DNA from: Pseudomonas arsenicoxydans
Lineage (GTDB): Bacteria; Pseudomonadota; Gammaproteobacteria; Pseudomonadales; Pseudomonadaceae
Assembly: GCF_006438915.1 (NCBI RefSeq)
Contig: NZ_RCZE01000009.1
Coordinates: 62,001 to 126,000 of the forward strand
Direction: 5' to 3'
Length of the DNA: 64,000 bases
Position numbers and translations under genes: made by a program. The notes under the pieces are model-generated. The model ran no database searches and had not been told where the DNA came from. It was given only the letters and a program-made list of their open reading frames with translations. Below are positions 43,570 through 52,015 of this stretch, in pieces. The stretch's first letter is position 1; every line of letters starts with the position of its first letter.

Positions 43570-44208
43570 ATGAAACGTTCAACCGCTGAAATCATCCGTG
43601 AATACGGCCCGTTTCCTGGCGTCGACAGCGTGCACGGCGTCTCTTTTGACGGCCAGCACGTCTGGTTCGCCTCCGGAGAAAGACTCAACGCCCTAAATCC
43701 GGACAGTGGCAAACCAACACGAACGATCGATGTCGCCGCCGATGCGGGAACAGCCTTCGACGGCGAGCATTTGTTCCAGATTGCCGGGGAACACATCAAC
43801 AAGATCGATCCCCAAAGCGGCCGCATCCTCGCCACGATTCCGGCGCCCGGCGGCGGCACCGATTCGGGGCTGACGTGGGCGGAAGGCACGCTGTGGGTCG
43901 GTCAGTACCGGGCGCGCAAGATCCATCAGATCAACCCCGACACCGGGGCCATTCTGCGCACCATCGAGTCCAATCGTTTTGTCACCGGCGTGACCTGGGT
44001 GGACGGCGATCTGTGGCACGGCACGTGGGAGGAAGATCAGAGTGAGTTGCGGCGGATTGACCCGACCACCGGCAAGGTCCTGGAGGCCGTCGAAATGCCG
44101 CCTGGGGTGGGGGTGTCAGGTCTTGAGTCGGACGGTGGCGAGCAGTTTTTCTGCGGCGGGGGCAACAGCGGCAAGGTGCGGGCCGTGCGCCGGCCCGTGG
44201 CTTCCTAG
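43570..44208 (+). CDS. YncE/virginiamycin-lyase-like beta-propeller protein
   Basis: A 212-residue protein without a signal peptide. Repeated blade signatures are seen: GQHVWFASGERLNALNPDSG, GEHLFQIAGEHINKIDPQSG, GTLWVGQYRARKIHQINPDTG and GDLWHGTWEEDQSELRRIDPTTG. This is a small beta-propeller related to glutamine cyclotransferase or YncE-like folds; the enzymatic residues of glutaminyl cyclases are not evident. It follows the TPR-winged-helix gene and its stop overlaps the stop region of the convergent 89-residue gene. Role unknown; a ligand-binding or sensing partner of the upstream regulator is one idea. Confidence 0.7.
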   Translation: MKRSTAEIIREYGPFPGVDSVHGVSFDGQHVWFASGERLNALNPDSGKPTRTIDVAADAGTAFDGEHLFQIAGEHINKIDPQSGRILATIPAPGGGTDSGLTWAEGTLWVGQYRARKIHQINPDTGAILRTIESNRFVTGVTWVDGDLWHGTWEEDQSELRRIDPTTGKVLEAVEMPPGVGVSGLESDGGEQFFCGGGNSGKVRAVRRPVAS

Positions 44209-44474
44209 AACGTAAACTGACGTGACGAACGGGGCGCACTTTGGGCCAGTTCGATCTCCAGCAAGTGTTCAACCAGCACGTCATTGAGAAAGCGGAACTG
44301 ATCGTTGAGGCCGACCACTTCGTTGTTGAAGTGGTTCGCGGCTGCCGGCATCAGCAACGCTTCGAAGTTTTCGTCAAACACCAGCGACAGCTCCTTGCGC
44401 GATACGAATTCCTGCGCGTAGTAGTTGGTGCCGAACACCGGGAAGCTCACGGAAAGGCTGACGGAGTGGATCAT
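44205..44474 (-). CDS. Small hypothetical protein (89 aa)
   Basis: An 89-residue protein beginning MIHSVSLSVSFPVFGTNYY, with an acidic middle (LSLVFDENFEALLMPAAANHF) and a C-terminal helix rich in Leu and Glu (FLNDVLVEHLLEIELAQ). No signal peptide or motif known to me. The start at 44474 has GAGGAG upstream. Its ATG overlaps the TGA of a 34-codon gene as ATGA, which is the strongest sign that both are translated together. The longer frame to 44675 is rejected because that start region is occupied by the tiny gene in another frame. Confidence 0.6.
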   Translation of the reverse strand: MIHSVSLSVSFPVFGTNYYAQEFVSRKELSLVFDENFEALLMPAAANHFNNEVVGLNDQFRFLNDVLVEHLLEIELAQSAPRSSRQFTF

Positions 44475-44575
44475 GATGGTTGCTCCTCGGTCTGACCGAT
44501 GTCCAGGAAGAAACGGGAAAACAGGGTCAGCGAAACGGCCGTCAGGGCCAGGCAGGTCAGGAGATGGATCAACAT
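44471..44575 (-). CDS. Tiny hydrophobic membrane peptide (34 aa)
   Basis: A 34-codon gene starting at ATG 44575 with GGAGG seven bases upstream, ending in TGA that overlaps the next gene start (ATGA). The peptide starts MLIHLLTCLALTAVSLTLF, a single membrane helix, and ends in an acidic tail DIGQTEEQPS. It is too short for most gene finders. The ribosome site, the four-base overlap and the clean single-helix design argue that it is real. Function unknown. Confidence 0.55.
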   Translation of the reverse strand: MLIHLLTCLALTAVSLTLFSRFFLDIGQTEEQPS

Positions 44576-44700
44576 GATGTGGCCCTCCGATGCGGGCGTT
44601 GCGTTGTGATGGGGCGATGGTGCTCCAGGCGGTTTTATTGCGGAAGGCATTCGTCGCGATGGTGAATATCAACATTAATGATGGTGTTCTTTAGGGCCTC

Positions 44701-44782
44701 TTCGCGAGCAAGCCCGCTCCCACATTTAACCGAGTTGTGTCATGGATACGCGGTCAAATGTGGGAGCGGGCTTGCTCGCGAA
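44701..44782. repeat. REP doublet in reversed order (copy 3)
   Basis: Here the arm order is opposite to the other copies: GCGAGCAAGCCCGCTCCCAC first, then GTGGGAGCGGGCTTGCTCGC, with the 36-base centre between the GTGGG ends. It lies in the 324-base gap before the gene at 44900; the rest of that gap shows no other structure apart from a GTAGGAAA ribosome site. Confidence 0.85.
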
Positions 44783-44899
44783 GGCGGCCTAAAGAGCACC
44801 ACGAATCACAAGCGAACAATTGGCGACTCCTATACTCAAACCAATAGGCCTGTGAGTTCCGGGCATTCTGCCCAAGGGCGACTGTAGGAAACCGCGATC

Positions 44900-45985
44900 T
44901 TGAACCTGCGTTCGCTGATCGTCGCCGTGTTAGTGGTATTGGCGGGTTGCGCCACGCCTGTGCGCGCGCCGGTGGTGGAGGTGGTCGTGGTGGTGCCCGA
45001 CAGCACCTGGCACCAAGTGGATCGTGAAATCGTCGCGGCGTCGCAATCAGCCACCGAACAGACCCGTATCTATTCCCGTGGCGCCATGGATTACTGGCGG
45101 ACACGGGTCTACCAACTGACCGAAGAAAACTTCATCCCCTGGTTCAGCAGTTACTGGACCCAGGAATGGCTGTCGATGAAAGTCAGCTGGTACACCATCA
45201 GTGCCAAGGGCGAGCAGGATGCCTCGGCCAAGCGTCTGGCAGAGTATTTGCTCGAGCAATACCAGCAACGCGTGCTGGCGCCGGTCGCGGTCGAGATTGA
45301 CCCCGACGCGATTCTCGGCCTGGCCACGGCGTTCTACGTGGACATTCTGCAAGAAGAGCTGCAGAAAATTTCTAAGCATCACGGCATACCGATGGCTCAG
45401 CTCAACGGCCGCATCCAGAAAATCCCCGCGATCGCCCTCGGGCCTCCATCTGCACGCAATGCCTCGCTTTATCAGGTCGTCCACACGGCGCCGCTGAATT
45501 CGTTACCGGCGTATTCGGCGCTTATCGACCATATCCACAAGGCCGGCGGCGACAAAGGCGTCGGCTCGACCGACACCGCCATGGCCCCCGTGGCCAAGCG
45601 CGCCAGTCAGCGCATGGAGGCGGAAATGGCCCCGCGCGGGGCTGCCAGTGCCGTCGCCGCAGCAGCGGGAAAACTCGCCGGGGGCTTGATCACCGTCGGC
45701 GTGGCCGGGATTCGTGCACTGATTCAAGCCGCCGACCGGCCCGACAGCGAGGCGCTGATTCGCAGCAGCCTGGGCAACACGTTCGACAAAGCGTGGCTGA
45801 AGCTGGTGCAGAATCCGACGACCGGCGTGATGGCGGGGACGTTGTACATGGCGGGTCAGATCGAGGGCAACCTGGCGGCGAGCGCAGCGCCACCGTCGGT
45901 CGGTTCGCCAAGCGGTGACGTCGATTGGAGCCCGACGCAATCGACTAACCAGCAGATCGACCCTCAACCCCCCGCAGGAGAATGA
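44900..45985 (+). CDS. Hypothetical lipoprotein
   Basis: A 361-residue predicted lipoprotein: hydrophobic start LIVAVLVVLAG-C, then a long helical mature part (YWRTRVYQLTEENFIPWFSSYWTQEWLSM) and a glycine/alanine-rich stretch AAAAGKLAGGLITVGVAGI that may be membrane-active, with an unstructured Ser/Pro/Gln tail. The start codon is TTG at 44900, chosen because AGGAAA lies ten bases upstream and the lipobox follows at once; no ATG serves. I know no function. Its TGA overlaps the region where the DUF1428 gene begins, so the two are likely co-translated. Confidence 0.65.
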   Translation: MNLRSLIVAVLVVLAGCATPVRAPVVEVVVVVPDSTWHQVDREIVAASQSATEQTRIYSRGAMDYWRTRVYQLTEENFIPWFSSYWTQEWLSMKVSWYTISAKGEQDASAKRLAEYLLEQYQQRVLAPVAVEIDPDAILGLATAFYVDILQEELQKISKHHGIPMAQLNGRIQKIPAIALGPPSARNASLYQVVHTAPLNSLPAYSALIDHIHKAGGDKGVGSTDTAMAPVAKRASQRMEAEMAPRGAASAVAAAAGKLAGGLITVGVAGIRALIQAADRPDSEALIRSSLGNTFDKAWLKLVQNPTTGVMAGTLYMAGQIEGNLAASAAPPSVGSPSGDVDWSPTQSTNQQIDPQPPAGE

Positions 45986-45987
45986 CC

Positions 45988-46341
45988 ATGTCTTATGTCG
46001 ATGGCTGTGTGATTGCCGTACCAACCGCCAAGCGCGAACAATTCAAGCAGCACGCCGAACTCACCAGTGCGATTTTCAAGGAGAACGGTGCCTTGAGCAT
46101 TGTTGAATGCTGGGGCGACGACGTGCCGGACGGCAAAGTGACTTCGTTTCCGATGGCGGTGAAACTCAAGGAAGACGAAACCGTGGTGTTTTCCTGGATC
46201 ATCTGGCCAGACAAGGCGACCCGCAACGCCGGCATGCAGAAAATGATGGCCGACCCGCGCATGCAACCGGACGTCAATTCCATGCCGTTCGATGGTCAGC
46301 GCATGATCTTCGGCGGCTTCAACATCATCCATCAATCCTGA
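45988..46341 (+). CDS. DUF1428 (YbaA-like) protein
   Basis: A 117-residue protein of the DUF1428 family, a ferredoxin-like alpha-beta dimeric-barrel fold as in EthD or monooxygenase relatives. Features seen are MSYVDGCVIAVPTAKREQF, ECWGDDVPDGKVTSFPMAV and the conserved end MPFDGQRMIFGGF. Reported members are small cytoplasmic proteins without known activity. The ATG at 45988 has AGGAG seven bases upstream; the ATG at 45982 is too near that site. Confidence 0.85.
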   Translation: MSYVDGCVIAVPTAKREQFKQHAELTSAIFKENGALSIVECWGDDVPDGKVTSFPMAVKLKEDETVVFSWIIWPDKATRNAGMQKMMADPRMQPDVNSMPFDGQRMIFGGFNIIHQS

Positions 46342-46355
46342 CAAAAATCCCCGGA

Positions 46356-46550
46356 TCACTCCGCGCTCGGGGTGATCCGGCAACTCTTGCGATTAAGGAT
46401 CTCGTTGTCCGTCGGCCGCTCCCTGACGAACTCGAAACGTGGCTCACCTTCGCTATAGTGAACCAGCCAGCCCCATTCCAGCTCGGACTCATCCTGCCCC
46501 GGTTGCGGTGGCATTGCCCACCATGGCTCTTTGCTGATGATCTGCCGCAT
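46356..46550 (-). CDS. Small hypothetical protein (64 aa)
   Basis: A 64-residue Trp-rich acidic protein (KEPWWAMPPQPGQDESELEW, then GWLVHYSEGEPRFEFVRERP). The start at 46550 is preceded by GGAGGGGG with seven bases spacing. It converges with the DUF1428 gene 14 bases away and is divergent from thpR. Unknown function; the amino acid make-up and ribosome site suggest a real small gene rather than noise. Confidence 0.55.
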   Translation of the reverse strand: MRQIISKEPWWAMPPQPGQDESELEWGWLVHYSEGEPRFEFVRERPTDNEILNRKSCRITPSAE

Positions 46551-46611
46551 GGCCCCCTCCCGTTGTTTTCGGTTGGTTCAACTATAACGTGCATGTCAGG
46601 AGGTGCCAGGC

Positions 46612-47151
46612 ATGAGCGACGAATCCCATGAACCGCTCAAACGGCTGTTTTTTGCCCTGAACTGCCCGCCCGAGCAGCGCAAGGCGATTGCCCAGTGGCG
46701 TGCAGCGCTTGAGCTGCGCAGCGGGCGGCCGGTGCCGGCGGATAATTTTCACCTGACGTTGCTGTTTTTGGGCGCGGTCGGTGTGGCGCAGATCGGCGAG
46801 ATCTGCATGGCCGCCGCCAAGGTTTACGTGCCGGGTGTGGCGTTGAGGGTGCTGCTTGATCGGCTGGAGGTTTGGCGCAGGGCCGGGGTGTTAGTGCTCG
46901 CGCCGGAGCAGGCGCCGCCGGAGCTGTTGCGGCTGGTGTATGCGTTGGAGCAGGCGATGTTGCCGTTTGGGCTGGAGGAAACGGCGAAGGAGTTTCGGCC
47001 GCATTTGACCTTGATGCGTGACTATCGGCTGCCAGTGCCTGAGTCCGCGACGCCGCCTGAGTTTTTCCTGCGGGCGGATCGTTTTGTACTGTTTGAATCG
47101 CATAAGGGGCGTTATCGGGCATTGGCCGAATGGCCGCTGGTGCCCGCCTAA
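46612..47151 (+). CDS. thpR: RNA 2',3'-cyclic phosphodiesterase (2H superfamily)
   Basis: A 179-residue 2H phosphoesterase. The two catalytic HxT motifs are H47-L-T49 (NFHLTLLFLG) and H132-L-T134 (RPHLTLMRD), the layout of ThpR/LigT, which opens 2',3'-cyclic phosphates on RNA. The start was set at the ATG 46612 because AGGAGG lies eight bases upstream; a GTG at 46603 overlaps that site. A hairpin for minus-strand transcripts sits right after the stop. Confidence 0.9.
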   Translation: MSDESHEPLKRLFFALNCPPEQRKAIAQWRAALELRSGRPVPADNFHLTLLFLGAVGVAQIGEICMAAAKVYVPGVALRVLLDRLEVWRRAGVLVLAPEQAPPELLRLVYALEQAMLPFGLEETAKEFRPHLTLMRDYRLPVPESATPPEFFLRADRFVLFESHKGRYRALAEWPLVPA

Positions 47152-47175
47152 AAAAAGGCGCCCGAGGAGGGCGCC
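47150..47175 (-). terminator. Intrinsic terminator reading leftwards
   Basis: GGCGCCC and GGGCGCC pair around a five-base loop. On the minus strand the stem is followed by a run of U, so it ends transcripts arriving from the potF-like gene. It abuts the thpR stop. Confidence 0.75.
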
Positions 47176-47284
47176 CAAACTCACCTTAACCGAGGAAGCC
47201 AGGTGAGGCCGTTCTGCTGCAGGGAGCGTGCAGCGGTGGTAAGGCGCTGCGGGAACGGAAACTGAAGGACACCGCAGATCAAGT

Positions 47285-47372
47285 GTGGGAGCGGGCTTGC
47301 TCGCGAAAGCGGTGGATCAGTCACCATCAATGTTGAATGTGATGACCCCTTCGCGAGCAAGCCCGCTCCCAC
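47285..47372. repeat. REP doublet, GTGGGAGCGGGCTTGCTCGC family (copy 4)
   Basis: Full doublet just downstream of the potF-like gene, between it and its terminator. Confidence 0.88.
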
Positions 47373-47400
47373 ATTTGATCGGTGGTGTTCATGAATTTTT

Positions 47401-48498
47401 TTACTTCCCGAGTTTGACCCGCGTCCAGCCCCGGGTCATCACCCGCTGAATCCCGATCGGCATATCCGGAATCGCATACAACGTCGCCATCACCTCCTGC
47501 GGCGGATACGAACCGGGATCATCGCGAATCGCCTCATCCACCAACGGCGTCGCCGCCGCGTTGGCGTTGCTGTAGCCGATGTTGTTGGTGATCTCGGCAA
47601 TGATGTCCGGGCGCATCAGGAAGTTCATGAACAGGTAAGCGTTCTCGACGTTTGCCGCGTCGCGAGGAATGGCGACCATGTCATAGAAGCTGCCAGCGCC
47701 TTCCTTCGGGATGCTGTAGTCGATCTTCACCGCATTGCCCGATTCCTGGGCGCGGGCCTTGGCTTGCAAGACGTCGCCGGAATAGCCGACCGCTACGCAG
47801 ATGTTGCCGTTGGCCAGGTCGGAGATGTATTTCGACGAATGGAAGTACGCCACCGAAGGGCGAATCTTCATGAACAACGCTTCAGCTTCGGCGATCTGGC
47901 CTTTGTCCTGCGAGTTCACCGGGTAGCCCAGGTAGTGCAGGGCGGCCGGGAGCATTTCCGTTGGCGAATCGAGGAAGCTGATGCCGCAGGCTTTGAGTTT
48001 TTCGGCGTTTTCCGGTTTGAACAGCAAGTCCCAGGAATTGGTCGGTGCATGGGCGCCGAGCACTTCCTTGACCTTGGCCGGGTTGAAACCGATGCCGATC
48101 GAGCCCCACATGTACGGGAAGGCGTGAGCGTTATCCGGGTCGCTGGCGGAAGCATTTTTCAGCAGGACCGGGTTGAGGTTTTTCCAGTTCGGCAGCTTCG
48201 ATTTGTCCAGCGTTTGATAGACGCCAGCCTTGATCTGTTTGGCCAGGAAACTGTTGGACGGCACGACGATGTCGTAGCCGGATTTGCCTGCGAGCAGGCG
48301 TGCCTCAAGGGTTTCATTGCTGTCGAACACATCGTAGGTCACGCGGATACCGGTCTCGTCTTCGAACTTCTTGACGGTGTCCGGCGCGATGTAATCCGAC
48401 CAGTTGTAGACGCGCAGTACCTTGTCATTGGCCTGGGCGCCGGTAACCATCGCGCCCAATAAGGACAGTGTCAGCAGAGTCCTGCCAAACATTTTCAT
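47401..48498 (-). CDS. potF: Polyamine ABC transporter substrate-binding protein (PotF/SpuD-like)
   Basis: A 365-residue periplasmic binding protein with a signal peptide ending at TGAQAND. The mature start VLRVYNWSDYIAPDTVKKFE and the aromatic residues WGSIGIGFNP are typical of putrescine or spermidine binders. It is the last gene of the importer unit (ATPase, two permeases, binding protein), but it is separated from the permease gene by a 212-base gap holding a REP doublet, so it may also have its own control. The gamma-glutamyl polyamine catabolic genes are close by. Putrescine against spermidine preference cannot be told. Confidence 0.88.
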   Translation of the reverse strand: MKMFGRTLLTLSLLGAMVTGAQANDKVLRVYNWSDYIAPDTVKKFEDETGIRVTYDVFDSNETLEARLLAGKSGYDIVVPSNSFLAKQIKAGVYQTLDKSKLPNWKNLNPVLLKNASASDPDNAHAFPYMWGSIGIGFNPAKVKEVLGAHAPTNSWDLLFKPENAEKLKACGISFLDSPTEMLPAALHYLGYPVNSQDKGQIAEAEALFMKIRPSVAYFHSSKYISDLANGNICVAVGYSGDVLQAKARAQESGNAVKIDYSIPKEGAGSFYDMVAIPRDAANVENAYLFMNFLMRPDIIAEITNNIGYSNANAAATPLVDEAIRDDPGSYPPQEVMATLYAIPDMPIGIQRVMTRGWTRVKLGK

Positions 48499-48580
48499 CG
48501 GTACAACTCCAATTCTTTTTATTCAAAATCACATAGCTAAATGCAGTGAAAACAGAACCTGTGGCAGTTAACTCAGAACC

Positions 48581-48692
48581 TGTGGCGAGGGAGCTTGCTC
48601 CCGCTGGGCTGCGAAGCGGCCCCAATAACTCTGGCACCTTGCCAATTTTGTGAGTGCTGCGCACTCAAGCGCGAGCAAGCTCGCTCACCACA
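48581..48692. repeat. Degenerate REP doublet inside the polyamine transporter unit (copy 6)
   Basis: The left arm GTGGCGAGGGAGCTTGCTCC is intact; the right arm has drifted to GCGAGCAAGCTCGCTCACCA. It sits between the permease and binding-protein genes, a place where a transcript-stabilising hairpin would let one end of the operon be expressed at a different level. Confidence 0.75.
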
Positions 48693-48710
48693 GTTAACTC
48701 AACAACGGCC

Positions 48711-49595
48711 TTAGGCCGTTGCTCCAGCCATTTGCTTGCCAGGTTGCTGCCACGACTCACTGGCGGTCTGGTCCATCGCTTCCTGGATCGCACGTTTACG
48801 GGTGGCTTCGGCGCGGCGGCTGAAGTACCAGACCATGAAGGTCACGATCGAAACGGCGAGCAGAATCAGACTGGCCACGGCGTTGATCTCAGGCTTCACG
48901 CCCAGACGCACCGCCGAGAACACTTCCATCGGCAAGGTCGTCGAGCCCGGTCCGGACACGAAGCTCGCCAATACCAGGTCATCCAGCGACAGGGCAAACG
49001 ACATCATGCCGCCGGCCGCCAACGATGGCGCGATCATCGGAATGGTGATCAGGAAAAACACCTTGAATGGCTTGGCCCCAAGGTCCATGGCCGCTTCTTC
49101 GATGGACAGGTCCAGCTCACGCAAGCGAGCAGAAACCACCACCGCCACATACGCCGCACAGAACGTGGTGTGGGCGATCCAGATTGTGACGATGCCACGT
49201 TCCTGCGGCCAGCCGATCAACTGCGCCATCGCCACGAACAGCAGCAACAACGACAGACCAGTGATTACTTCCGGCATTACCAACGGCGCCGTCACCAAGC
49301 CGCCAAACAGCGTGCGACCCTTGAAGCGCGTGACGCGAGTCAGCACAAACGCCGCCAGCGTACCGAGTGCGACCGCGGCCACCGCCGTGTAGCAGGCGAT
49401 TTCCAGCGAGCGCACCACCGAGCCCATCAGTTGCGTGTTGTCGAGCAGGCCGGCGTACCACTTGAACGACCAGCCACCCCACACCGTTACCAGTTTCGAG
49501 GTGTTGAACGAGTAGATCACCAGAATCAGCATCGGCAGGTAGATAAACGACAGGCCGAACACCAGCATCATTTTTGAAAAACCGAAACGTTTCAT
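48711..49595 (-). CDS. potI: Polyamine ABC transporter permease (PotI-like)
   Basis: A 294-residue inner-membrane permease with six predicted helices (first FGLSFIYLPMLILVIYSF). The cytoplasmic coupling motif is EEAAMDLGAKPFKVFFLITIPMIAPSL, with the EAA...G pattern that contacts the ATPase. The start at 49595 overlaps the stop of the upstream permease gene by four bases (ATGA). The C-terminal tail is Ala/Gln-rich and soluble. Pairs with the permease encoded at 49592-50506. Confidence 0.9.
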   Translation of the reverse strand: MKRFGFSKMMLVFGLSFIYLPMLILVIYSFNTSKLVTVWGGWSFKWYAGLLDNTQLMGSVVRSLEIACYTAVAAVALGTLAAFVLTRVTRFKGRTLFGGLVTAPLVMPEVITGLSLLLLFVAMAQLIGWPQERGIVTIWIAHTTFCAAYVAVVVSARLRELDLSIEEAAMDLGAKPFKVFFLITIPMIAPSLAAGGMMSFALSLDDLVLASFVSGPGSTTLPMEVFSAVRLGVKPEINAVASLILLAVSIVTFMVWYFSRRAEATRKRAIQEAMDQTASESWQQPGKQMAGATA

Positions 49596-50506
49596 CCCCG
49601 TGCCTCCATCTCTTTGGCCTGGCTGCGGTTGAACAGCAGAATCGGCACAATCAGGATCAACAGCATCACCACCGCCAGGGCAGACGCCACCGGCCAGTCG
49701 CGGTTGTTGAAGAACTCTTGCCACAGCACGCGACCGATCATCAGGGTCTCCGGGCCGCCCAGCAGTTCCGGAATCACGAACTCACCGACCACCGGAATGA
49801 ACACCAGCATGCAACCGGCGATGATGCCGTTCTTGGCCAGCGGCACGGTGATTTTCCAGAAGTTGTTGAAGTTGCTCGACCCCAGGTCCGACCCCGCTTC
49901 CAGCAGGCTCTGGTCGTGCTTGACCAGGTTGGCGTACAGCGGCAACACCATGAACGGCAGGTACGCATACACCACGCCGATATACACCGCGGTGTTGGTG
50001 TTGAGGATCTCGATCGGGTGATCGGTCAGCCCGGTCCACATCAAAAACGCATTGAGCAAACCGTTGTTGCTGAGGATGCCCATCCACGCGTAAACGCGGA
50101 TCAGGATCGCGGTCCAGGTCGGCATCATGATCAACAGCATCAGGACGTTTTGCGTTTCCTTGTTGGCCTTGGTAATGGCGTAGGCCATCGGGAAACCGAT
50201 CACCAGGCACATCAGCGTGCTGAAAAACGCGACCTTCAACGAGCCGAGGTAGGCCGAGAGGTACAGCTCATCGTCAGTCAACAACAGGTAGTTGCCGACG
50301 TTCAAAAACAGCTGAAACTTCTGTTCGGCGTAGGTGTAAATCTCCGAATAAGGAGGAATGGCCAACGCCGCTTCCGAGAAGCTGATCTTCATCACCAGGA
50401 AGAACGGCAACAGGAAAAACAGGCACAGCCACAGGAAAGGAACCCCGATGACGAGCTTTCGACCACTCGGCATCAGCCGCATGAACTGCTGATTGAGTGT
50501 TTTCAT
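49592..50506 (-). CDS. potH: Polyamine ABC transporter permease (PotH-like)
   Basis: A 304-residue permease with six predicted helices (first LVIGVPFLWLCLFFLLPFFL). The coupling motif is LEAGSDLGSSNFNNFWKITVPLAKNGI. Both ends overlap the neighbouring genes by four bases, so ATPase, PotH-like and PotI-like proteins are translationally coupled. The start at 50506 avoids a longer frame that would intrude into the ATPase gene. Confidence 0.9.
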   Translation of the reverse strand: MKTLNQQFMRLMPSGRKLVIGVPFLWLCLFFLLPFFLVMKISFSEAALAIPPYSEIYTYAEQKFQLFLNVGNYLLLTDDELYLSAYLGSLKVAFFSTLMCLVIGFPMAYAITKANKETQNVLMLLIMMPTWTAILIRVYAWMGILSNNGLLNAFLMWTGLTDHPIEILNTNTAVYIGVVYAYLPFMVLPLYANLVKHDQSLLEAGSDLGSSNFNNFWKITVPLAKNGIIAGCMLVFIPVVGEFVIPELLGGPETLMIGRVLWQEFFNNRDWPVASALAVVMLLILIVPILLFNRSQAKEMEARG

Positions 50507-51645
50507 GAGCGCAGTACCACGCCGCTGTCGTCTTCCCACCACACGTAGACGGTGTCGTCCCAGGTCGGACGCGCGCCACGGCGTTCGGCGTTGGCCATGA
50601 ACGACTGCACGACTTTGCCGCTTGGCAGTTCGACGTAGAACACCGAGTGACCGCCGAGGTAGGCGATGTCATGCACTTTGCCTTTGGACCAGTTGTAGCG
50701 GTTCTCGGGCTTGACCGTGCTGACCAGCATTTTTTCCGGGCGGATCGCGTAGGTGATCGACTTGTCCTGCACCGAAGTGCTGACGCCGTGACCGACGTAA
50801 ATCTTCTGCTCGAGGTCCGGGCTGTGGATGATCGCGTGACCTTCCAGGTCTTCCACCACGGTGCCGTCGAAGGCGTTAACGTTGCCGATGAACTCGCAGA
50901 CCATGCGGCTGACCGGTGCTTCATAGATGTCGACCGGGCTGCCGATTTGCGCGATCCAGCCCAGGTGCATGATCGCGATGCGCTGGGCCATGGTCATGGC
51001 CTCTTCCTGGTCGTGGGTCACCATCACGCACGTCACACCGACGCGCTCGATGATTTCTACCAGCTCCAGTTGCATCTGCGAACGCAGCTTTTTATCCAGT
51101 GCGCCCATCGGTTCGTCGAGCAGCAACAGCTTCGGGCGCTTGGCCAGGGAGCGGGCGAGGGCGACACGCTGACGCTGACCACCGGACAGTTGATGCGGCT
51201 TGCGCTTGGCGTATTGGGTCATGTGCACCAGGCGCAGCATTTCTTCGACGCGGGCGTCAATTTCGCTGGCGGGCAAACGGTCCTGCTTGAGGCCGAAGGC
51301 GATGTTCTGCGCCACCGTCATGTGCGGGAACAAGGCGTACGACTGGAACATCATGTTGATCGGCCGCTCGTACGGCGGCATGTCGGTGATGTCCACACCG
51401 TCGAGGAAAATCCGCCCATCGGTCGGGCGCTCGAAGCCTGCGAGCATGCGCAGCAGGGTCGATTTGCCGGAACCGGACCCGCCGAGCAGGGCGAAGATCT
51501 CGCCTTGATGAATCTCGAGCGAGACATCGTCTACTGCGCAGGTTTCGTCGAACTTCTTGGTGACGCGGTCGACCTTCAACAACACCTTTTTCGATGTCTG
51601 GTGACCTTCAAGAGCCTTCCTGTAAGTGCTGGAGGCGTTTGCCAT
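50503..51645 (-). CDS. potG: Polyamine ABC transporter ATPase (PotG-like)
   Basis: A 380-residue ATPase. Walker A is GGSGSGKST at 55-63, the signature is LSGGQRQRVALARSL, Walker B is LLLLDEP with the D-loop MGALDKKL, and a C-terminal TOBE-type regulatory domain follows (ITYAIRPEKMLV). The start at 51645 has GGGAG upstream. It is the first gene of the importer operon. The 370 bases upstream to the puuD-like stop hold a REP doublet and a GC-rich hairpin; no promoter box can be named. Confidence 0.92.
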   Translation of the reverse strand: MANASSTYRKALEGHQTSKKVLLKVDRVTKKFDETCAVDDVSLEIHQGEIFALLGGSGSGKSTLLRMLAGFERPTDGRIFLDGVDITDMPPYERPINMMFQSYALFPHMTVAQNIAFGLKQDRLPASEIDARVEEMLRLVHMTQYAKRKPHQLSGGQRQRVALARSLAKRPKLLLLDEPMGALDKKLRSQMQLELVEIIERVGVTCVMVTHDQEEAMTMAQRIAIMHLGWIAQIGSPVDIYEAPVSRMVCEFIGNVNAFDGTVVEDLEGHAIIHSPDLEQKIYVGHGVSTSVQDKSITYAIRPEKMLVSTVKPENRYNWSKGKVHDIAYLGGHSVFYVELPSGKVVQSFMANAERRGARPTWDDTVYVWWEDDSGVVLRS

Positions 51646-51751
51646 GTGAAACTCCCAACAGGTTTCAGTCGTCGGGCCAACGCGGCCTGACTTAATAGTT
51701 GATTGCAAGCCCCGGGGCGGGCGATGTCAGTCAGATCAGCGAAGATCCCTT

Positions 51752-51839
51752 GTGGGAGCGGGCTTGCTCGCGAAGGCGGTGCATCAGGCAACAATGATGT
51801 CGACTGACACTCCGCCTTCGCGAGCAAGCCCGCTCCCAC
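51752..51839. repeat. REP doublet, GTGGGAGCGGGCTTGCTCGC family (copy 5)
   Basis: Full doublet in the leader between the puuD-like gene and potG, both on the minus strand. Confidence 0.88.
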
Positions 51840-51950
51840 ATGGACTGAGCCTGGCTCACTGATATCGTCCATGCCCATTGGGCTTATTCGGCGCCGCCGT
51901 CCTGGCTGCCTGGTAGTACTTGTTGTTATCGCAGTGTTGCTGTCGCGAGG

Positions 51951-51976
51951 GGCGGGCGCGCAAAGGCGCGCCCGCC
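51951..51976 (-). terminator. GC-rich hairpin after the puuD-like gene
   Basis: GGCGGGCGCGC and GCGCGCCCGCC pair perfectly (11 pairs) around the loop AAAG, 40 bases beyond the puuD-like stop. There is no U tract, so termination is likely but not certain. Confidence 0.5.
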
Positions 51977-52015
51977 TGACTCGCGGGGGCAGTAATCGGT
52001 TGTTTGGGTATTAAG

